64,000 nt of DNA from Nitrospira sp. (GCA_024760525.1 CP060499.1:558001-622000), one strand, 5' to 3'; counted from the stretch's first letter, positions 45,720-55,820 are shown. The notes: generated by a model from the sequence alone, not told the origin. Program-made: numbers and translations.

Positions 45720-46025
45720 ATGAGACGAGCATTGTTTATTCTACTACTGATTGTGTTGAGTTCGCCTGTGCTGGCGGCTGACATTACTCCGCCTTCGCAA
45801 TCGCCTTCTCCATCAACGCCACGAGATCCCTCAACCGAGAAATCGCAACCGGATAGTACGCGCGATCCCGGGATAGTGAAACAACCGGAGACGGTTCCTC
45901 ATCCGCATTCCGTGGTGACGCCGCCGGTCATCGATCCCAAGATGGCGATCGATCCCGAAGCCAAGTCCGAAGAGGAGCGGCATCCCACGCTTCCGCCTGA
46001 AGGGACCTTACCGCCGAAAAAATAG
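45720..46025 (+). CDS. Small secreted Pro/Ser-rich protein
   Basis: A 101-residue protein from ATG 45720 (an upstream ATG at 45696 gives 109). Signal peptide RRALFILLLIVLSSPVLA, then a low-complexity mature part rich in Pro, Ser, Thr and charged residues (TPPSQSPSPSTPRDP). Probably disordered in the periplasm. No family. Confidence 0.6.
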   Translation: MRRALFILLLIVLSSPVLAADITPPSQSPSPSTPRDPSTEKSQPDSTRDPGIVKQPETVPHPHSVVTPPVIDPKMAIDPEAKSEEERHPTLPPEGTLPPKK

Positions 46026-46041
46026 CGAGCAAGGGACGGCC

Positions 46042-46314
46042 ATGCCGATCATTCCTGATGCTGAGGAAGATATCAAAGATATGAGAGTGGCTGGTTGCCG
46101 CGTGAAGCTCTTCTTTCGTGCAAGCGAGCATGGAACATGGACCGTTCAGGGCACCGTGAGATGTGGAATCGACGAACATGCCGCTGAGCAATCGTTTAGT
46201 ACGGTTTCCCACCCCACGCGTGACGAAGCTGAACAAGAGGCTCTCAGGCAAGCGGCCGATCTATTGGGGAACAACGTGGATAGAAATACCAGCCGGGTCA
46301 AGAACTCGAGCTAA
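46042..46314 (+). CDS. Unknown small conserved-looking protein
   Basis: A 90-residue protein. Beta-rich: VAGCRVKLFFRASEHGTWTVQGTVRCG, then SHPTRDEAEQEALRQAADLLG. No signal peptide. It starts 16 bases after the Pro/Ser-rich gene and precedes a lipoprotein gene in the same orientation. Function unknown. Confidence 0.62.
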   Translation: MPIIPDAEEDIKDMRVAGCRVKLFFRASEHGTWTVQGTVRCGIDEHAAEQSFSTVSHPTRDEAEQEALRQAADLLGNNVDRNTSRVKNSS

Positions 46315-46393
46315 AAGAGGAGAATTCGTGCATGCCAATGATCGGACAAATGATTCCGGAAGGGACGTATCACACCTATCATCGAAGGGACTG

Positions 46394-46684
46394 ATGGACT
46401 TTCTATACAAGCACGCGTTTGGGAGAGGGACGCAATACTACAGCCTCTGCGCTGTAATGCTGGTCGTGTGTTTGGGTTGTGTACCGAAGGCAACCGAAAA
46501 TTCTCTGGCTCAGCAAACTGGAGAACCAGGGAGCACGATTCCAAAGACCGAACCTCCATACTATCCCAACACCGCCGGTAACATCGTGGCCCCACCGGGA
46601 AATCCCGCCGGGAACCCTGCCGGGTCTCCACCCATCACAGGTGGGACGGAAAATCAGTCCGGTGGATGGCCTGCCGGGCGATAG
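46394..46684 (+). CDS. Small lipoprotein, Pro/Gly-rich
   Basis: A 96-residue protein from ATG 46394 (GAAGGGA upstream). A signal with lipobox CLGC (AVMLVVCLGC) gives a mature N-terminal Cys. The C-terminal half has PGNPAGNPAGSPP-type repeats and is likely disordered. A spacer or wall-spanning lipoprotein is possible; no family. Confidence 0.65.
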   Translation: MDFLYKHAFGRGTQYYSLCAVMLVVCLGCVPKATENSLAQQTGEPGSTIPKTEPPYYPNTAGNIVAPPGNPAGNPAGSPPITGGTENQSGGWPAGR

Positions 46685-46803
46685 TTTCTGATCGATTGTC
46701 TGATTTATAGGAGCATCAGTGGGCGACGTGCTCCTTGCGCCGACTTTTCAGCCGGTGCTAAGATCCGAGCATCGGAGTCGTTGAGTCCGGTGTCGGGAGT
46801 ATC

Positions 46804-47070
46804 ATGCCGAACATTACGTTACTCGTGTCGCCTAGTTGTGGAGCCTGTCCTTCGGCCAAGAGCCTGTGGAAACAGCTGCGAGTCAAATATAGCTTTTCGT
46901 ACCGTGAGGTGGACATCACCACGAAAGACGGCCAAGAATTGGCGGACCGTCATTCGGTCCGTGCCGTGCCCGCGACCATTATCGATGGGCGATTGACGTT
47001 CGTCGGCGTTCCCAGTCGGGAAAGTGCGGAGAAAGCCATTCAATTGAAGATCAAACAGCGGGAAGGATAG
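46804..47070 (+). CDS. Thioredoxin/glutaredoxin-like protein
   Basis: An 88-residue protein. LLVSPSCGACPSAKSLW gives a CGAC redox site near residue 12, followed by EVDITTKDGQELADRHSVRAVPATIIDG with the cis-Pro of thioredoxin folds (VPATI). Cytoplasmic disulfide exchange is likely. It starts six bases before the zinc-ribbon gene. Confidence 0.85.
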   Translation: MPNITLLVSPSCGACPSAKSLWKQLRVKYSFSYREVDITTKDGQELADRHSVRAVPATIIDGRLTFVGVPSRESAEKAIQLKIKQREG

Positions 47071-47076
47071 CGAGTC

Positions 47077-47232
47077 ATGGATGAAGAGGATTTCGAGCTG
47101 CCAGATCTTCCCCTTCTCGATAAAGGACCTCCACCCGATTGCCCGATCTGTGGCGATCCCATGTCCTTCATCGACGGCGATTGGGCCTGCGTCGACTGTA
47201 ACGGCGAGCTCTTGGGGCCGGAGACCGGGTAA
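47077..47232 (+). CDS. Small zinc-ribbon protein
   Basis: A 51-residue protein read from ATG 47077, six bases after the thioredoxin-like gene. Two CxxC knuckles, CPICGDP and ACVDCNG, are 18 residues apart and predict one structural zinc. The N-terminus is acidic. It probably forms a unit with the redox protein, although no function can be stated. Confidence 0.75.
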   Translation: MDEEDFELPDLPLLDKGPPPDCPICGDPMSFIDGDWACVDCNGELLGPETG

Positions 47233-47290
47233 TCCCGTCGTTCGCCGCTCGTGAAGCGCAATTTCGAGAGAAGGCAAACCATGCCGATAT

Positions 47291-47318
47291 TCACACGCTT
47301 CACGTTTCACGTTTCACG
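47291..47318. repeat. Short tandem repeat TTCACG(TT)
   Basis: The sequence CTTCACGTTTCACGTTTCACG repeats a seven-base unit three times just before addB. A related CGTTTCACGTTTTG lies at 58244-58257 (minus-strand reading). Function unknown. Confidence 0.55.
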
Positions 47319-47331
47319 AAGCCCGAGTTAG

Positions 47332-50300
47332 ATGCTCCGCGTCGTCACCGGTCGGTTTCATCCGTCTCTCGAATCCTCCCTGGTCGATCATGTCAGGCGT
47401 GCCAAGGCGACCGATCCGCTTGCGCCGATCGCGATCTTCGTTCCATCCAAACCATTGGCCGACCGCATTCGCAGCCTTCTCGCCGTCGAACATCGGCTGT
47501 CGGTCCTGAACATCCACATTCTCACCTTCCATCAATTGGCCCTGCGATTGGCTGGAGAGGAATCTGCAAATCGCCGACTGCCGCGAGTGGTCGACGAACT
47601 GTTCTTCGAACAATCGATCCGTCACATTGTTCGCAGCAAGCTCTCGAGCCAGGCACCCTTACAGCGAATCGGGCAATCATCCGGTACGTGGGGAGCGCTC
47701 TGGGCGACGATGCGCGACCTGAAAGATGCGGATGTCGATCCCGTGCAGGTGCTTCAAGGCATCCGTGAAGGCTATTTCGAGGAAGACGACCAAGAATGGC
47801 TCGGCGCACTTATTTCGTTGTATGCGTCGGTGAAGGAAGTGGGGAAGACGCTCGGGGTCGGGACGCAAGACGACCTGGCTGCGCAGCTCATCGCCGGTGT
47901 TCCGACCGCCCCGTTCCTCCAGTCGTTGAGAGAAGTATTCTATTACGGGTTCTATGACCTCACACAGGTGCAGCTGTCTCTCTTTGAAGCCATCAGTCGA
48001 GCTTACGCCACGACATTGTTCTTCCCGCTGGAGGATGATCCGGCGTTTGGATTCGCCCGGCGCTTTTTCGATCGCTGCATCCAGCCTCTGATGATGTCGG
48101 ACAATGGGATGATCCGATTGGAACCGGAATCGTCCACCACAGAGCCCAAGCCTATCCACCTGACCATACGCAGCGTGATCGGTTCCGAAGAAGAACTGGC
48201 GGCGGTTTCCCGCACGATTCTCGATCTGGTCGAAACGAATGGGTATCGGTTCGACGAGATCGGAGTCACCGCCCGCCCGCTCGATCCCTACAGCCTGCAT
48301 CTGCGATCGATCTTCGATCATCACCGCATTCCTTTTCGCACGACAGCCGTGCGGCCGTTGATTCAGGAACCGATCTGCAAACTGATGTTGCAGTTGGCGG
48401 GCCTGCCGCTGAACGATTTTTATCGCGCATCGGTCCTCGATGTCGTGACGTCACCACTCTATGCCACCGATCTGTATGACGCCTTATCGGAGTCCTACCG
48501 GCCTGAACAGTGGAAACTGCTGGTTCAAGTTCTGCACATCACCCACGGAGTCGAGGAATGGAACCGGCTGGACCCCGCGAGCCGAGCGGCACTGATTCTT
48601 GACGGCGAGGAGAGCATCGTCGGTTCTCTGACTATTGCGCCGGACGTGATCAGCCTTCTCTGGCAGGTCGTCTCACAGCTCATCCAGGACTGTTCAGCCC
48701 TTCCACCACGGGGAACGATCGGTCAGATGGTCACAGCGTGTCGGGCGCTCATCGAGCGGCGCCTGTGTCGGCCTGATGCGGCGGAATCGACTGCCGAGAA
48801 TGTTCAGCTTGCCCACAGAGCGCTGACATGGGACGCCATCGATCATATTTGGACGACGCTCATGGAATTGGAGCCGCTCAACGATCAGATGACCTGGGCC
48901 GAGTTTGTGGAGCTGCTGGTTCATACGTTTGAGCGGACGACGAAGCCCCTCCATGATGCATCATCCCATGGGGTGATGGTGTTCGATGTCATGGCGGCTC
49001 GCGGGGTACCCTTCAAAGCCCTGTTCGTCCTCGGCTTGAACGAAAAAGTGTTTCCGCGCTATATCCGGGAAGACGCGTTCCTCCGGGATCGCCATCGGCG
49101 AGTGTTGGACTCCACGCTTGGATTTAAGATCGACGAGAAACTGACGGCGTATGGAGAAGAGGCCTTGCTCTTCCACCTATCTTGTCAGGCAGCCGGCCAG
49201 CGGCTCTACCTGTCCTATCAACGGGCCGATGAATCAGGGCGCATGCTGGCCGCGTCTCCTTATCTCGGAGAAGCCCGCCGCCGGCTGGACCATGATGAGC
49301 AGCCGATAGACGTGGTGCCTCGCCGACTGACCGATCGGCTCTTGCAGCAACCGGCGACCAAATTGTTCCTGCCGCCGGCTGAACTGACTCAGTGGTTGGC
49401 CTTAAACGGGCAGGACCCGACCGAGCTGATATTAGCGCTGGGGCGGGACGCGGAGATCTTCCGCCATGCGGCAGCGGCGCTTGATCGAATCGAAGAGGAC
49501 GGGGCAACGTTGAACCTCTTCGATGGAATGACCGGGGCGGTCGAGTCTCATTGGGCAAGGCTCATCGAACGAGGTGTCGCTCCGACACCACTCGAACGGT
49601 ATGCGCGATGCCCTTTTCAATATTTTGCCGCAGATATTCTACGGCTCGAACCGAGTCGTGTTTCGGTTGGACAGGAGCCGGACGCCGCGCTGGTCGGTAC
49701 GCTGTGCCATTCGTCGTTGCGTCGTTGTTATGAACAGCTCGTGCAGGCGGGGTGGCCGACTGAACGGGTGACGGACGAAGCCATCGAGCGGACGATCCGT
49801 TCGTCGGTCGAACTGGCCGCGGCAGACTTGGAATCACAGTCTCGGACAGGTCCCTATCTACTGTGGGAGCTGGCAAAGGAATTGATTGTGACGCTGGCGA
49901 CCGCGGCGGTGGAAGCGGACGAGGAGGGGCAGGCCGAGCATCCCTACACACCCGTTGCATTTGAAATAGACGGGGAAGGGGCGGTGCCTGGAATTCTCGA
50001 CGAAGGAGTGTTGAAAGTCCGCGGCCGGATCGATCGGCTCGACCGGAATCGGAACTCCGGCGCGCTACAGGTCCTCGACTACAAATTCAAAGTCGGGTCG
50101 GCCATGAAACCGGAAGACCGCAACTTGGCTCAGTCGGCGGTCCGCGGTTATCGGCTGCAACCGCCGCTCTATAGCTGCCTCACTGTTTCGGGACAGCCTG
50201 CGCCCACCGCACCGAGCCGTGTGCAGTTCCTGTTTCTTGCTCCCCAATGGCCCACAGCGATCGGCCGATCGACGTTCGAGGCGACTTCATGGACGTCCGA

Positions 50301-50511
50301 AACGGGGATGCTCATCCAGCAATCGATCAGAACGCTGGTGGACGGCATCCGTAGCGGGCGATTTTTCATTCTTCCGGACGGTTATTGCGACGGATGCGAG
50401 TTTCGTGTGATGTGCCGCCGAGAGCATACTCCGACGTGGTGGAGAGCCTATCGCGCCGCCGAACCGAAAGCGCTGAAGATGCTTCGTACGCAGAAGGTTG
50501 CCGATGAGTAA
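47332..50511 (+). CDS. addB: AddB-like helicase-nuclease subunit
   Basis: A 1059-residue protein. N-terminal helicase-like region (VPSKPLADRIRSLL, ILTFHQLALRL), central SFI-like domain (GVPFKALFVLGLNEKVFPR), then a C-terminal PD-(D/E)xK nuclease (LDYKFKVGS). The iron-sulfur cysteines are YARCPFQYF and CDGCEFRVMCRR. With AddA it processes double-strand ends for recombination. It overlaps the next gene by eight bases. The start has no clear ribosome-binding site. Confidence 0.85.
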   Translation: MLRVVTGRFHPSLESSLVDHVRRAKATDPLAPIAIFVPSKPLADRIRSLLAVEHRLSVLNIHILTFHQLALRLAGEESANRRLPRVVDELFFEQSIRHIVRSKLSSQAPLQRIGQSSGTWGALWATMRDLKDADVDPVQVLQGIREGYFEEDDQEWLGALISLYASVKEVGKTLGVGTQDDLAAQLIAGVPTAPFLQSLREVFYYGFYDLTQVQLSLFEAISRAYATTLFFPLEDDPAFGFARRFFDRCIQPLMMSDNGMIRLEPESSTTEPKPIHLTIRSVIGSEEELAAVSRTILDLVETNGYRFDEIGVTARPLDPYSLHLRSIFDHHRIPFRTTAVRPLIQEPICKLMLQLAGLPLNDFYRASVLDVVTSPLYATDLYDALSESYRPEQWKLLVQVLHITHGVEEWNRLDPASRAALILDGEESIVGSLTIAPDVISLLWQVVSQLIQDCSALPPRGTIGQMVTACRALIERRLCRPDAAESTAENVQLAHRALTWDAIDHIWTTLMELEPLNDQMTWAEFVELLVHTFERTTKPLHDASSHGVMVFDVMAARGVPFKALFVLGLNEKVFPRYIREDAFLRDRHRRVLDSTLGFKIDEKLTAYGEEALLFHLSCQAAGQRLYLSYQRADESGRMLAASPYLGEARRRLDHDEQPIDVVPRRLTDRLLQQPATKLFLPPAELTQWLALNGQDPTELILALGRDAEIFRHAAAALDRIEEDGATLNLFDGMTGAVESHWARLIERGVAPTPLERYARCPFQYFAADILRLEPSRVSVGQEPDAALVGTLCHSSLRRCYEQLVQAGWPTERVTDEAIERTIRSSVELAAADLESQSRTGPYLLWELAKELIVTLATAAVEADEEGQAEHPYTPVAFEIDGEGAVPGILDEGVLKVRGRIDRLDRNRNSGALQVLDYKFKVGSAMKPEDRNLAQSAVRGYRLQPPLYSCLTVSGQPAPTAPSRVQFLFLAPQWPTAIGRSTFEATSWTSETGMLIQQSIRTLVDGIRSGRFFILPDGYCDGCEFRVMCRREHTPTWWRAYRAAEPKALKMLRTQKVADE

Positions 50512-53500
50512 CGATCCTCTGATACCGGATCGCCGGGCCAGGGAGTCGGCCGAAACGACGTTCGACCGCAACGTCGTGGTCGTAGCCGGAGCGGGAACCG
50601 GCAAGACGACCTTGCTCGTCAATCGTCTCGTGCATCTGCTGATGAAGGAGCCGGCCCCTGTCCCGATCACAGAAATCGTCGCCTTGACGTTCACCAACAA
50701 GGCGGCAACAGAAATGAAAGTGCGGCTGCGCGAGCGGCTTACCATCCTCGCCCGCCCGCAGGCCGATTCGATGCGAGCAACCGACGGAGGGGCCGTTTCA
50801 CTCGATGCTCTGCGAGCGCGCTACGGCTTCAGCGCTGAAACGATTGCCGCGCGTGCCCAGGCCGGACTCAAAGATCTTGAGAAAGCCCAAATCGGCACCC
50901 TTCACAGTTTCGCCGCACACGTGCTGCGACTCCATCCGTTGGAGAGCGCGGTCGATCCCGATTTCAAGGAAGACGACGGCTTACGCTTTGAGGAACAGTT
51001 TACGGCCGCGTGGGATTGCTGGCTTGATCAGGAATTGAGCCGCGCGGGACCACACCATCGTCTGTGGCGATCCGTCTTGTCATCGACCACACTCGAAGCG
51101 ATCAGAACCTTGACCCGGTCCTTATGCAGTGAATTGGTCGATCTCGACGCTCTGCGGCGGCAACTCGAATCAACAGTGGAGACGCCGGCTGTATCACGCT
51201 GGATACAGCAGATGGATGATCAGGCGGAGCAGCTCTTGAAGGCATACGACCGGCCTAAACGCCGTAAAGTCGAGCACATGCTCGCCGCCACGGTGTCATT
51301 GATGCACCTCATGAAAGAAAAAGGCTTGGCCGGCCGGAACGATCTGACGACGGCGGAACGAGAATGGCTCGGCAAGGATCTCGGGAGTGCCGTCGCCGGA
51401 TGGGAGAAATCTGATTTCCGTGAGGCAGGCATCCTCGTCGAGACGGCGCAACAGCTTCTATCGGTCGACCATGAGTTCTTAACCAATCTTCTGAAGCTGG
51501 TCATCCCGCTGGTGCGGAACATTCGTGACCACTTTGCTCGGCAAGGCTGGATTTCGTTTGATGGTCTATTGGCGCGGGCGCGAGCCCTGCTCTTCGAGCA
51601 TCCGTCCGTTCGTGAGCGGATCAAGCGGGACTATCGAGCCGTGTTGGTCGATGAGTTCCAGGATACGGATCCCGTGCAGTACGAGATCATCCTCGCGGTC
51701 TCCGAGCGGCAGGGGAACCAGGCCGTGCACTGGCAGGAGATGGTCCTGGAGCCGGGGAAACTCTTCATTGTGGGAGACCCCAAACAATCGATCTATGCCT
51801 TTCGACGCGCCGACATTGAAGCCTTTGATTTGGTCGTGGAGAAAGTGACCGCTGACGGTGGAGTGAGCCAGACGTTGACGACGAACTTCAGGAGCGACGC
51901 GGCCGTCTTGGAGCCGGTGAACGAGGTGTTTGATCGGTTGTTCGAGCGACGGTCACTGATCCAACCGGCGAATGTTCGATTGGAGGTTCGCCCTCAACGG
52001 CGCCCGGCCTCGATAGAGCCGGGTGTTCGCCTCTGCGTGACGAGGCCGTCCGGTGAAGACGAGACATTCGATGCGGCGGGAGCGACAAGGGCCGAGAGCG
52101 AAGTGCTGGCTCGCTGGTTGGTAGACGAGGTCTTGAGCCGCGCTTCGATGAAGCCGGGCTACGTGGCGCTGCTGTTCAGGAAGCTCACGCAGGCCGATGC
52201 CTATCTTGATGCCTTGCGACGGCACAATATCCCCTATGTCATCGAGGGGGAAAAGCATTTCTATCGCCGTCAAGAAGTGATCGACTTCGTCAATCTGTTG
52301 CGCGTCTTGGATCATCCTCATGACGAGATCGCTCTGGCCGGCCTCCTCCGTTCACCGCTGGGAGGCTTGACCGATCGGGACCTCTACGAGCTCAAGCAGG
52401 CGGGGCAGTTCGATTATCTCCACGCGGTGCGTCTTGAAACGTGGCCGCATAGGTGTGCCGCCGCTGTTCGGAGACTCTTCGAACAGCTGGCTTGGCTCCA
52501 TCGAGCTATTGCAGTTCTACCATTGGTCGAGGCCATCGAGCTGATATGTGACCGATTGCCGGTGCTCGATTTGGCCGCGGCGTCGCTCCATGGCGAGCAA
52601 GCCGTGGCGAACCTCATGAAGATCAAACAGACAGCTGCCGCATTGGCCGACCGGCCTCACATGACCCTGAGCGGTTTTGTGGATCTGATGATCGCCCGGC
52701 TTGAAGAACAGCCGGATGAGTCGGAGAGTCCCCTTGCCGAGGAGTCTCTCGAAGCGGTGCATGTGTTGACGATTCATAAGGCCAAGGGGTTGGAATTTCC
52801 CATCGTCGTGCTGCCGGGGCTCCACCAGGGGAGCGGTCGGGAGCGAAGTGCGCCGCAGGTCTCCCATGATTGGTCGAGTGGAACCTATGGTCTCTCTCTG
52901 GACCGTTATCAGTCGCTCGGGGCGCTGCTCGTCCACAACAAACTACGGTTGAGAGAGGAGGCGGAACGGAGGCGTGTACTCTACGTGGGGATGACCAGAG
53001 CCAAAGAGTTGTTGCTGTTGTCGGGAGGCGTCACCGCGCGTTCGGTCGGCGAAACGGTCTTCGAGCTATTGCAGAATATCGGGACGGGCGAGATCGGCGC
53101 AGTCTCGACTGGTGCATTAAGAATCGGGGGCAGCTCGATCCCCCACCGGGTTGTCGCAGCTCCTGAGCGAAAGCGGCCTCGCCGACGTCTGGGCAATGCA
53201 GGCGGCGGGACATTGATCGACCCACATCAAATTGCCGAACTGTGGGAAGCAAGGACAGCCCGATGGAAAGAGCTTCGCGAAACCCCACCTCATCTGACAC
53301 CGACGGTGTTGGGCAAACGAGTGGTGCCGGTCCGACGTGACACCACTTCTGTTCGACCGGATGCGGCGATTGGGCGGTTGGCCGGTGTGGTGGCTCACCG
53401 CTTGCTCGAGCGGTGGGATTTCTCACAGGACCCCTCCGGGTTGCGTGAGCAGGTTGCTCCTGCCATTCAAGCGGCTCTTGGACCGGACGACCAGTCCTAT

Positions 53501-53854
53501 GCGGGCGCAGTCGCCGAGTCCGTGCACGATCTCCTTGCGACGTTTGGCCGATCGGAAGCCTATGCACGCCTCCGTTCCGCCCAGATCCTTGGCCGTGAAG
53601 TTCCGTTCGTCATGCCGTGGCGAGACAGGCAGGTCATGGAAGGAGTCATAGACCTTATCTACCGGTTGGATGGAGAGCTCTGGGTCACCGACTATAAAAC
53701 GGATACTGTATCACCCGATCAGGCCGCGGCTCGCGCAGAGCTGTACCGACCTCAGAGTGAGGTATATAAAGTTGCGGTTCGACAAAGCCTCGGAGTCGAA
53801 GCGGTTCGATTCCACTGTCTGTTTTTGCGGTGTGCGACGGTAGTAGAGTTATAG
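50504..53854 (+). CDS. addA: AddA/UvrD-type helicase-nuclease subunit
   Basis: A 1116-residue protein from ATG 50504. Walker A is VAGAGTGKTTLLVNRL, motif II is VLVDEFQDTDPVQYE, motif VI is RRRVLYVGMTRAKELLLL. The C-terminal nuclease motif is VMEGVIDLIYRL followed by VTDYKTDTV. It is the 3'-5' translocase and nuclease partner of AddB; both genes overlap and must be co-made. The extra 100 residues before the nuclease are low in motif content. Confidence 0.9.
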   Translation: MSNDPLIPDRRARESAETTFDRNVVVVAGAGTGKTTLLVNRLVHLLMKEPAPVPITEIVALTFTNKAATEMKVRLRERLTILARPQADSMRATDGGAVSLDALRARYGFSAETIAARAQAGLKDLEKAQIGTLHSFAAHVLRLHPLESAVDPDFKEDDGLRFEEQFTAAWDCWLDQELSRAGPHHRLWRSVLSSTTLEAIRTLTRSLCSELVDLDALRRQLESTVETPAVSRWIQQMDDQAEQLLKAYDRPKRRKVEHMLAATVSLMHLMKEKGLAGRNDLTTAEREWLGKDLGSAVAGWEKSDFREAGILVETAQQLLSVDHEFLTNLLKLVIPLVRNIRDHFARQGWISFDGLLARARALLFEHPSVRERIKRDYRAVLVDEFQDTDPVQYEIILAVSERQGNQAVHWQEMVLEPGKLFIVGDPKQSIYAFRRADIEAFDLVVEKVTADGGVSQTLTTNFRSDAAVLEPVNEVFDRLFERRSLIQPANVRLEVRPQRRPASIEPGVRLCVTRPSGEDETFDAAGATRAESEVLARWLVDEVLSRASMKPGYVALLFRKLTQADAYLDALRRHNIPYVIEGEKHFYRRQEVIDFVNLLRVLDHPHDEIALAGLLRSPLGGLTDRDLYELKQAGQFDYLHAVRLETWPHRCAAAVRRLFEQLAWLHRAIAVLPLVEAIELICDRLPVLDLAAASLHGEQAVANLMKIKQTAAALADRPHMTLSGFVDLMIARLEEQPDESESPLAEESLEAVHVLTIHKAKGLEFPIVVLPGLHQGSGRERSAPQVSHDWSSGTYGLSLDRYQSLGALLVHNKLRLREEAERRRVLYVGMTRAKELLLLSGGVTARSVGETVFELLQNIGTGEIGAVSTGALRIGGSSIPHRVVAAPERKRPRRRLGNAGGGTLIDPHQIAELWEARTARWKELRETPPHLTPTVLGKRVVPVRRDTTSVRPDAAIGRLAGVVAHRLLERWDFSQDPSGLREQVAPAIQAALGPDDQSYAGAVAESVHDLLATFGRSEAYARLRSAQILGREVPFVMPWRDRQVMEGVIDLIYRLDGELWVTDYKTDTVSPDQAAARAELYRPQSEVYKVAVRQSLGVEAVRFHCLFLRCATVVEL

Positions 53855-53871
53855 AAGTAGGATCCCGGGAA

Positions 53872-54249
53872 ATGGCTGGGCGCAACCATATCTCATCCGA
53901 TGCCTTTGCAAAGCTGGTGCAGCAGGCGATCGCTGACTTGCCGCCTCCCTACGCCAAGCTGATGGAGTCGATTGCCGTGGTCGTCGAAGAGGAGCCGCCG
54001 GAAGACGTGTTGCGAGACCTGGAGATGGACGACGAGAGCGATTTGCTGGGCCTTTATCAAGGACAGTCGCTGGCGGCCGATTCTTTCTTTAGGCCCGGTG
54101 GTGAAGCCCCGCCGCAGATCTCCATCTATCGCGGACCGATCCTTCGCCTTTGTGAGACCCCGGAGGTTGTGGTGCAGGAAGTCTACGATACGGTTGTCCA
54201 TGAACTGGGTCATCATGTGGGCCTTGATGATGACGAAATGCCGTATTAA
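53872..54249 (+). CDS. Zincin-family metallopeptidase-like protein (PF06262 type)
   Basis: A 125-residue protein from ATG 53872, 17 bases after addA. It ends VVHELGHHVGLDDDEMPY, an HExxH zinc site with a downstream Asp, the pattern of the small Zincin_1/metallopeptidase family. The upstream part (VVVEEEPPEDVL, LLGLYQG) fits this family. No signal peptide, so cytoplasmic. The 3' end overlaps the convergent lgt gene by four bases. Confidence 0.85.
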   Translation: MAGRNHISSDAFAKLVQQAIADLPPPYAKLMESIAVVVEEEPPEDVLRDLEMDDESDLLGLYQGQSLAADSFFRPGGEAPPQISIYRGPILRLCETPEVVVQEVYDTVVHELGHHVGLDDDEMPY

Positions 54250-55058
54250 GAGTGGGCGGCCTGCTGCCGCGCTTTTTGGTAGCCCAAGACGAGCATGACT
54301 GCTCCAATCAAGACCATGGGCAGGGAGAGAATCTGACCCATGGTGATCGGTCCCAAGATAAAGCCCAAGTGTTGATCCGGTTCACGGAACAGTTCGACGA
54401 TCAGTCGGCTGAGGCCGTAGCCGGTGATGAAGCTCCAGAATATCGTCCCAGGCGGGGTCGGGCGTCGATCGATCCACCACAAGGCTGTGAACAACACGAG
54501 GCCTTCCAGCGTGGCCTCATACAATTGCGAAGGGTGGCGACAGGCAGGGCCTCCGGTCGGGAAGACCATGCACCAGCTGACGTCGGTTGATCGACCGTAC
54601 AGTTCGCCGTTGATAAAGTTCCCCAACCTGCCGAACCCCAGACCGATCGGCGTGACGGATGCGGCCAGATCTGCGGCGATATAGGTTGGGATACCCTGCC
54701 GCTTGCTGAACCAGACCAGCGCGATGATGGTGCCGAGGAGCCCGCCATGGAAGGACATCCCTCCTTCCCAGACGGCAAGAAGTTTCAGAGGGTTCTGAAT
54801 GTAATACGAAAAATTATAGAAGAGTGTATAGCCGATTCGTCCGCCGAGAAAAACCCCGAAGGCTGCATAGACCACCATGTCGTAGATCTGGTCCTTCCGG
54901 ATAGGCAGCTCTTTGCGTGCCACCTTGAGTTGAATGAGAAAGTACGCCGCGGTGAGGCCGATCAAGTACATGAGCCCGTACCAGCGCAGCTGAATGGGGC
55001 CGAGCGCTACAATGACCGGATCGATATCGGGGTAGGGGATGGCGGCGGGGTGACCCAT
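54246..55058 (-). CDS. lgt: Prolipoprotein diacylglyceryl transferase
   Basis: A 270-residue polytopic membrane protein. The signature GRLGNFINGELYGR lies near residues 140-155, and MSFHGGLLGTI contains the conserved His region. It adds the diacylglycerol to lipobox cysteines, the first step of lipoprotein maturation. Length and seven hydrophobic segments are normal. Confidence 0.95.
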   Translation of the reverse strand: MGHPAAIPYPDIDPVIVALGPIQLRWYGLMYLIGLTAAYFLIQLKVARKELPIRKDQIYDMVVYAAFGVFLGGRIGYTLFYNFSYYIQNPLKLLAVWEGGMSFHGGLLGTIIALVWFSKRQGIPTYIAADLAASVTPIGLGFGRLGNFINGELYGRSTDVSWCMVFPTGGPACRHPSQLYEATLEGLVLFTALWWIDRRPTPPGTIFWSFITGYGLSRLIVELFREPDQHLGFILGPITMGQILSLPMVLIGAVMLVLGYQKARQQAAHS

Positions 55059-55484
55059 TACTAGGCTTCCGGGATATAGCTATCTTGGTGAAAACGCGAA
55101 TATTCCGTCATCTTCAGCAACGTTCGTGAGCTATGGCGTAGACTTTCCGCTGGATCATACGGGGGCTCACCTGTCAATGCAAGCCGCGGATAAAATTAGA
55201 AAAGGTTAAATTTAGACCATGCAAATCGGCTTCCATGGCCGGTTTACAAGAATGTACGGGGTGAAAGTGTTGGGTTTCTGAAACGACTGTGTCATGCCCT
55301 GTTGAGAAAAAGAGACCCTTTATTAGGCGCTCTTAATCGCTGCGGGCTCGCGCCCACGATTTTTCATGGAAATCGCTTTACCTACGAATATTTTTATCCT
55401 GGCACAGAGCATGCTGATAGCTGTTGTCATGAGAAACAGCTAGAGAATAGTCGCTCACCATTTATTATCATGAGGGAGGTCGCC
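55059..55484. other. Intergenic region upstream of the YtxH protein
   Basis: About 425 bases. A longer in-frame start at 55302 for the YtxH gene exists, but the strong GGGAGG site favours 55485. A weak GGGC-TCGC-GCCC stem followed by TTTTT (55352-55374) could be a terminator. Nothing else is seen. Confidence 0.4.
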
Positions 55485-55754
55485 ATGTCGGAGCAAGGAA
55501 ATCAGGTCGCCAAGGCAGCAGCACTCATTGCCGGTGGGGCGGTCATCGGAGCGGGTCTCGGGCTTCTCTTTGCTCCACAGACCGGTGCGGACACTCGTCG
55601 AAGCATCAGCCGCTATGCGCGTAAGGCGCAGGTGCAGACCACGCGCTGGGGCCGGGCGGTCAAGTCGGGCGTCGAGGAGGCGCTGGATCGAAAACACGCG
55701 ACAGAGAAGAGCTGTGAAGAAGAGCGGCCGCAACTCACCGCGGTCATGAACTAG
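55485..55754 (+). CDS. YtxH-domain small envelope protein
   Basis: An 89-residue protein; ATG 55485 follows GAGGGAGG. The N-terminal AAALIAGGAVIGAGLGLLFAPQTGADTR is the YtxH signature: a glycine-rich membrane helix followed by LFAPxxG and a basic amphipathic helix. Members are small stress-related membrane proteins of unknown role. Confidence 0.82.
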   Translation: MSEQGNQVAKAAALIAGGAVIGAGLGLLFAPQTGADTRRSISRYARKAQVQTTRWGRAVKSGVEEALDRKHATEKSCEEERPQLTAVMN

Positions 55755-55820
55755 TCTGTCCGACGACCGTCGGTAGCAGGTCAGCCTGTCGCCTTCTCCT
55801 CCGTCGGCACGGGTTGTCTG

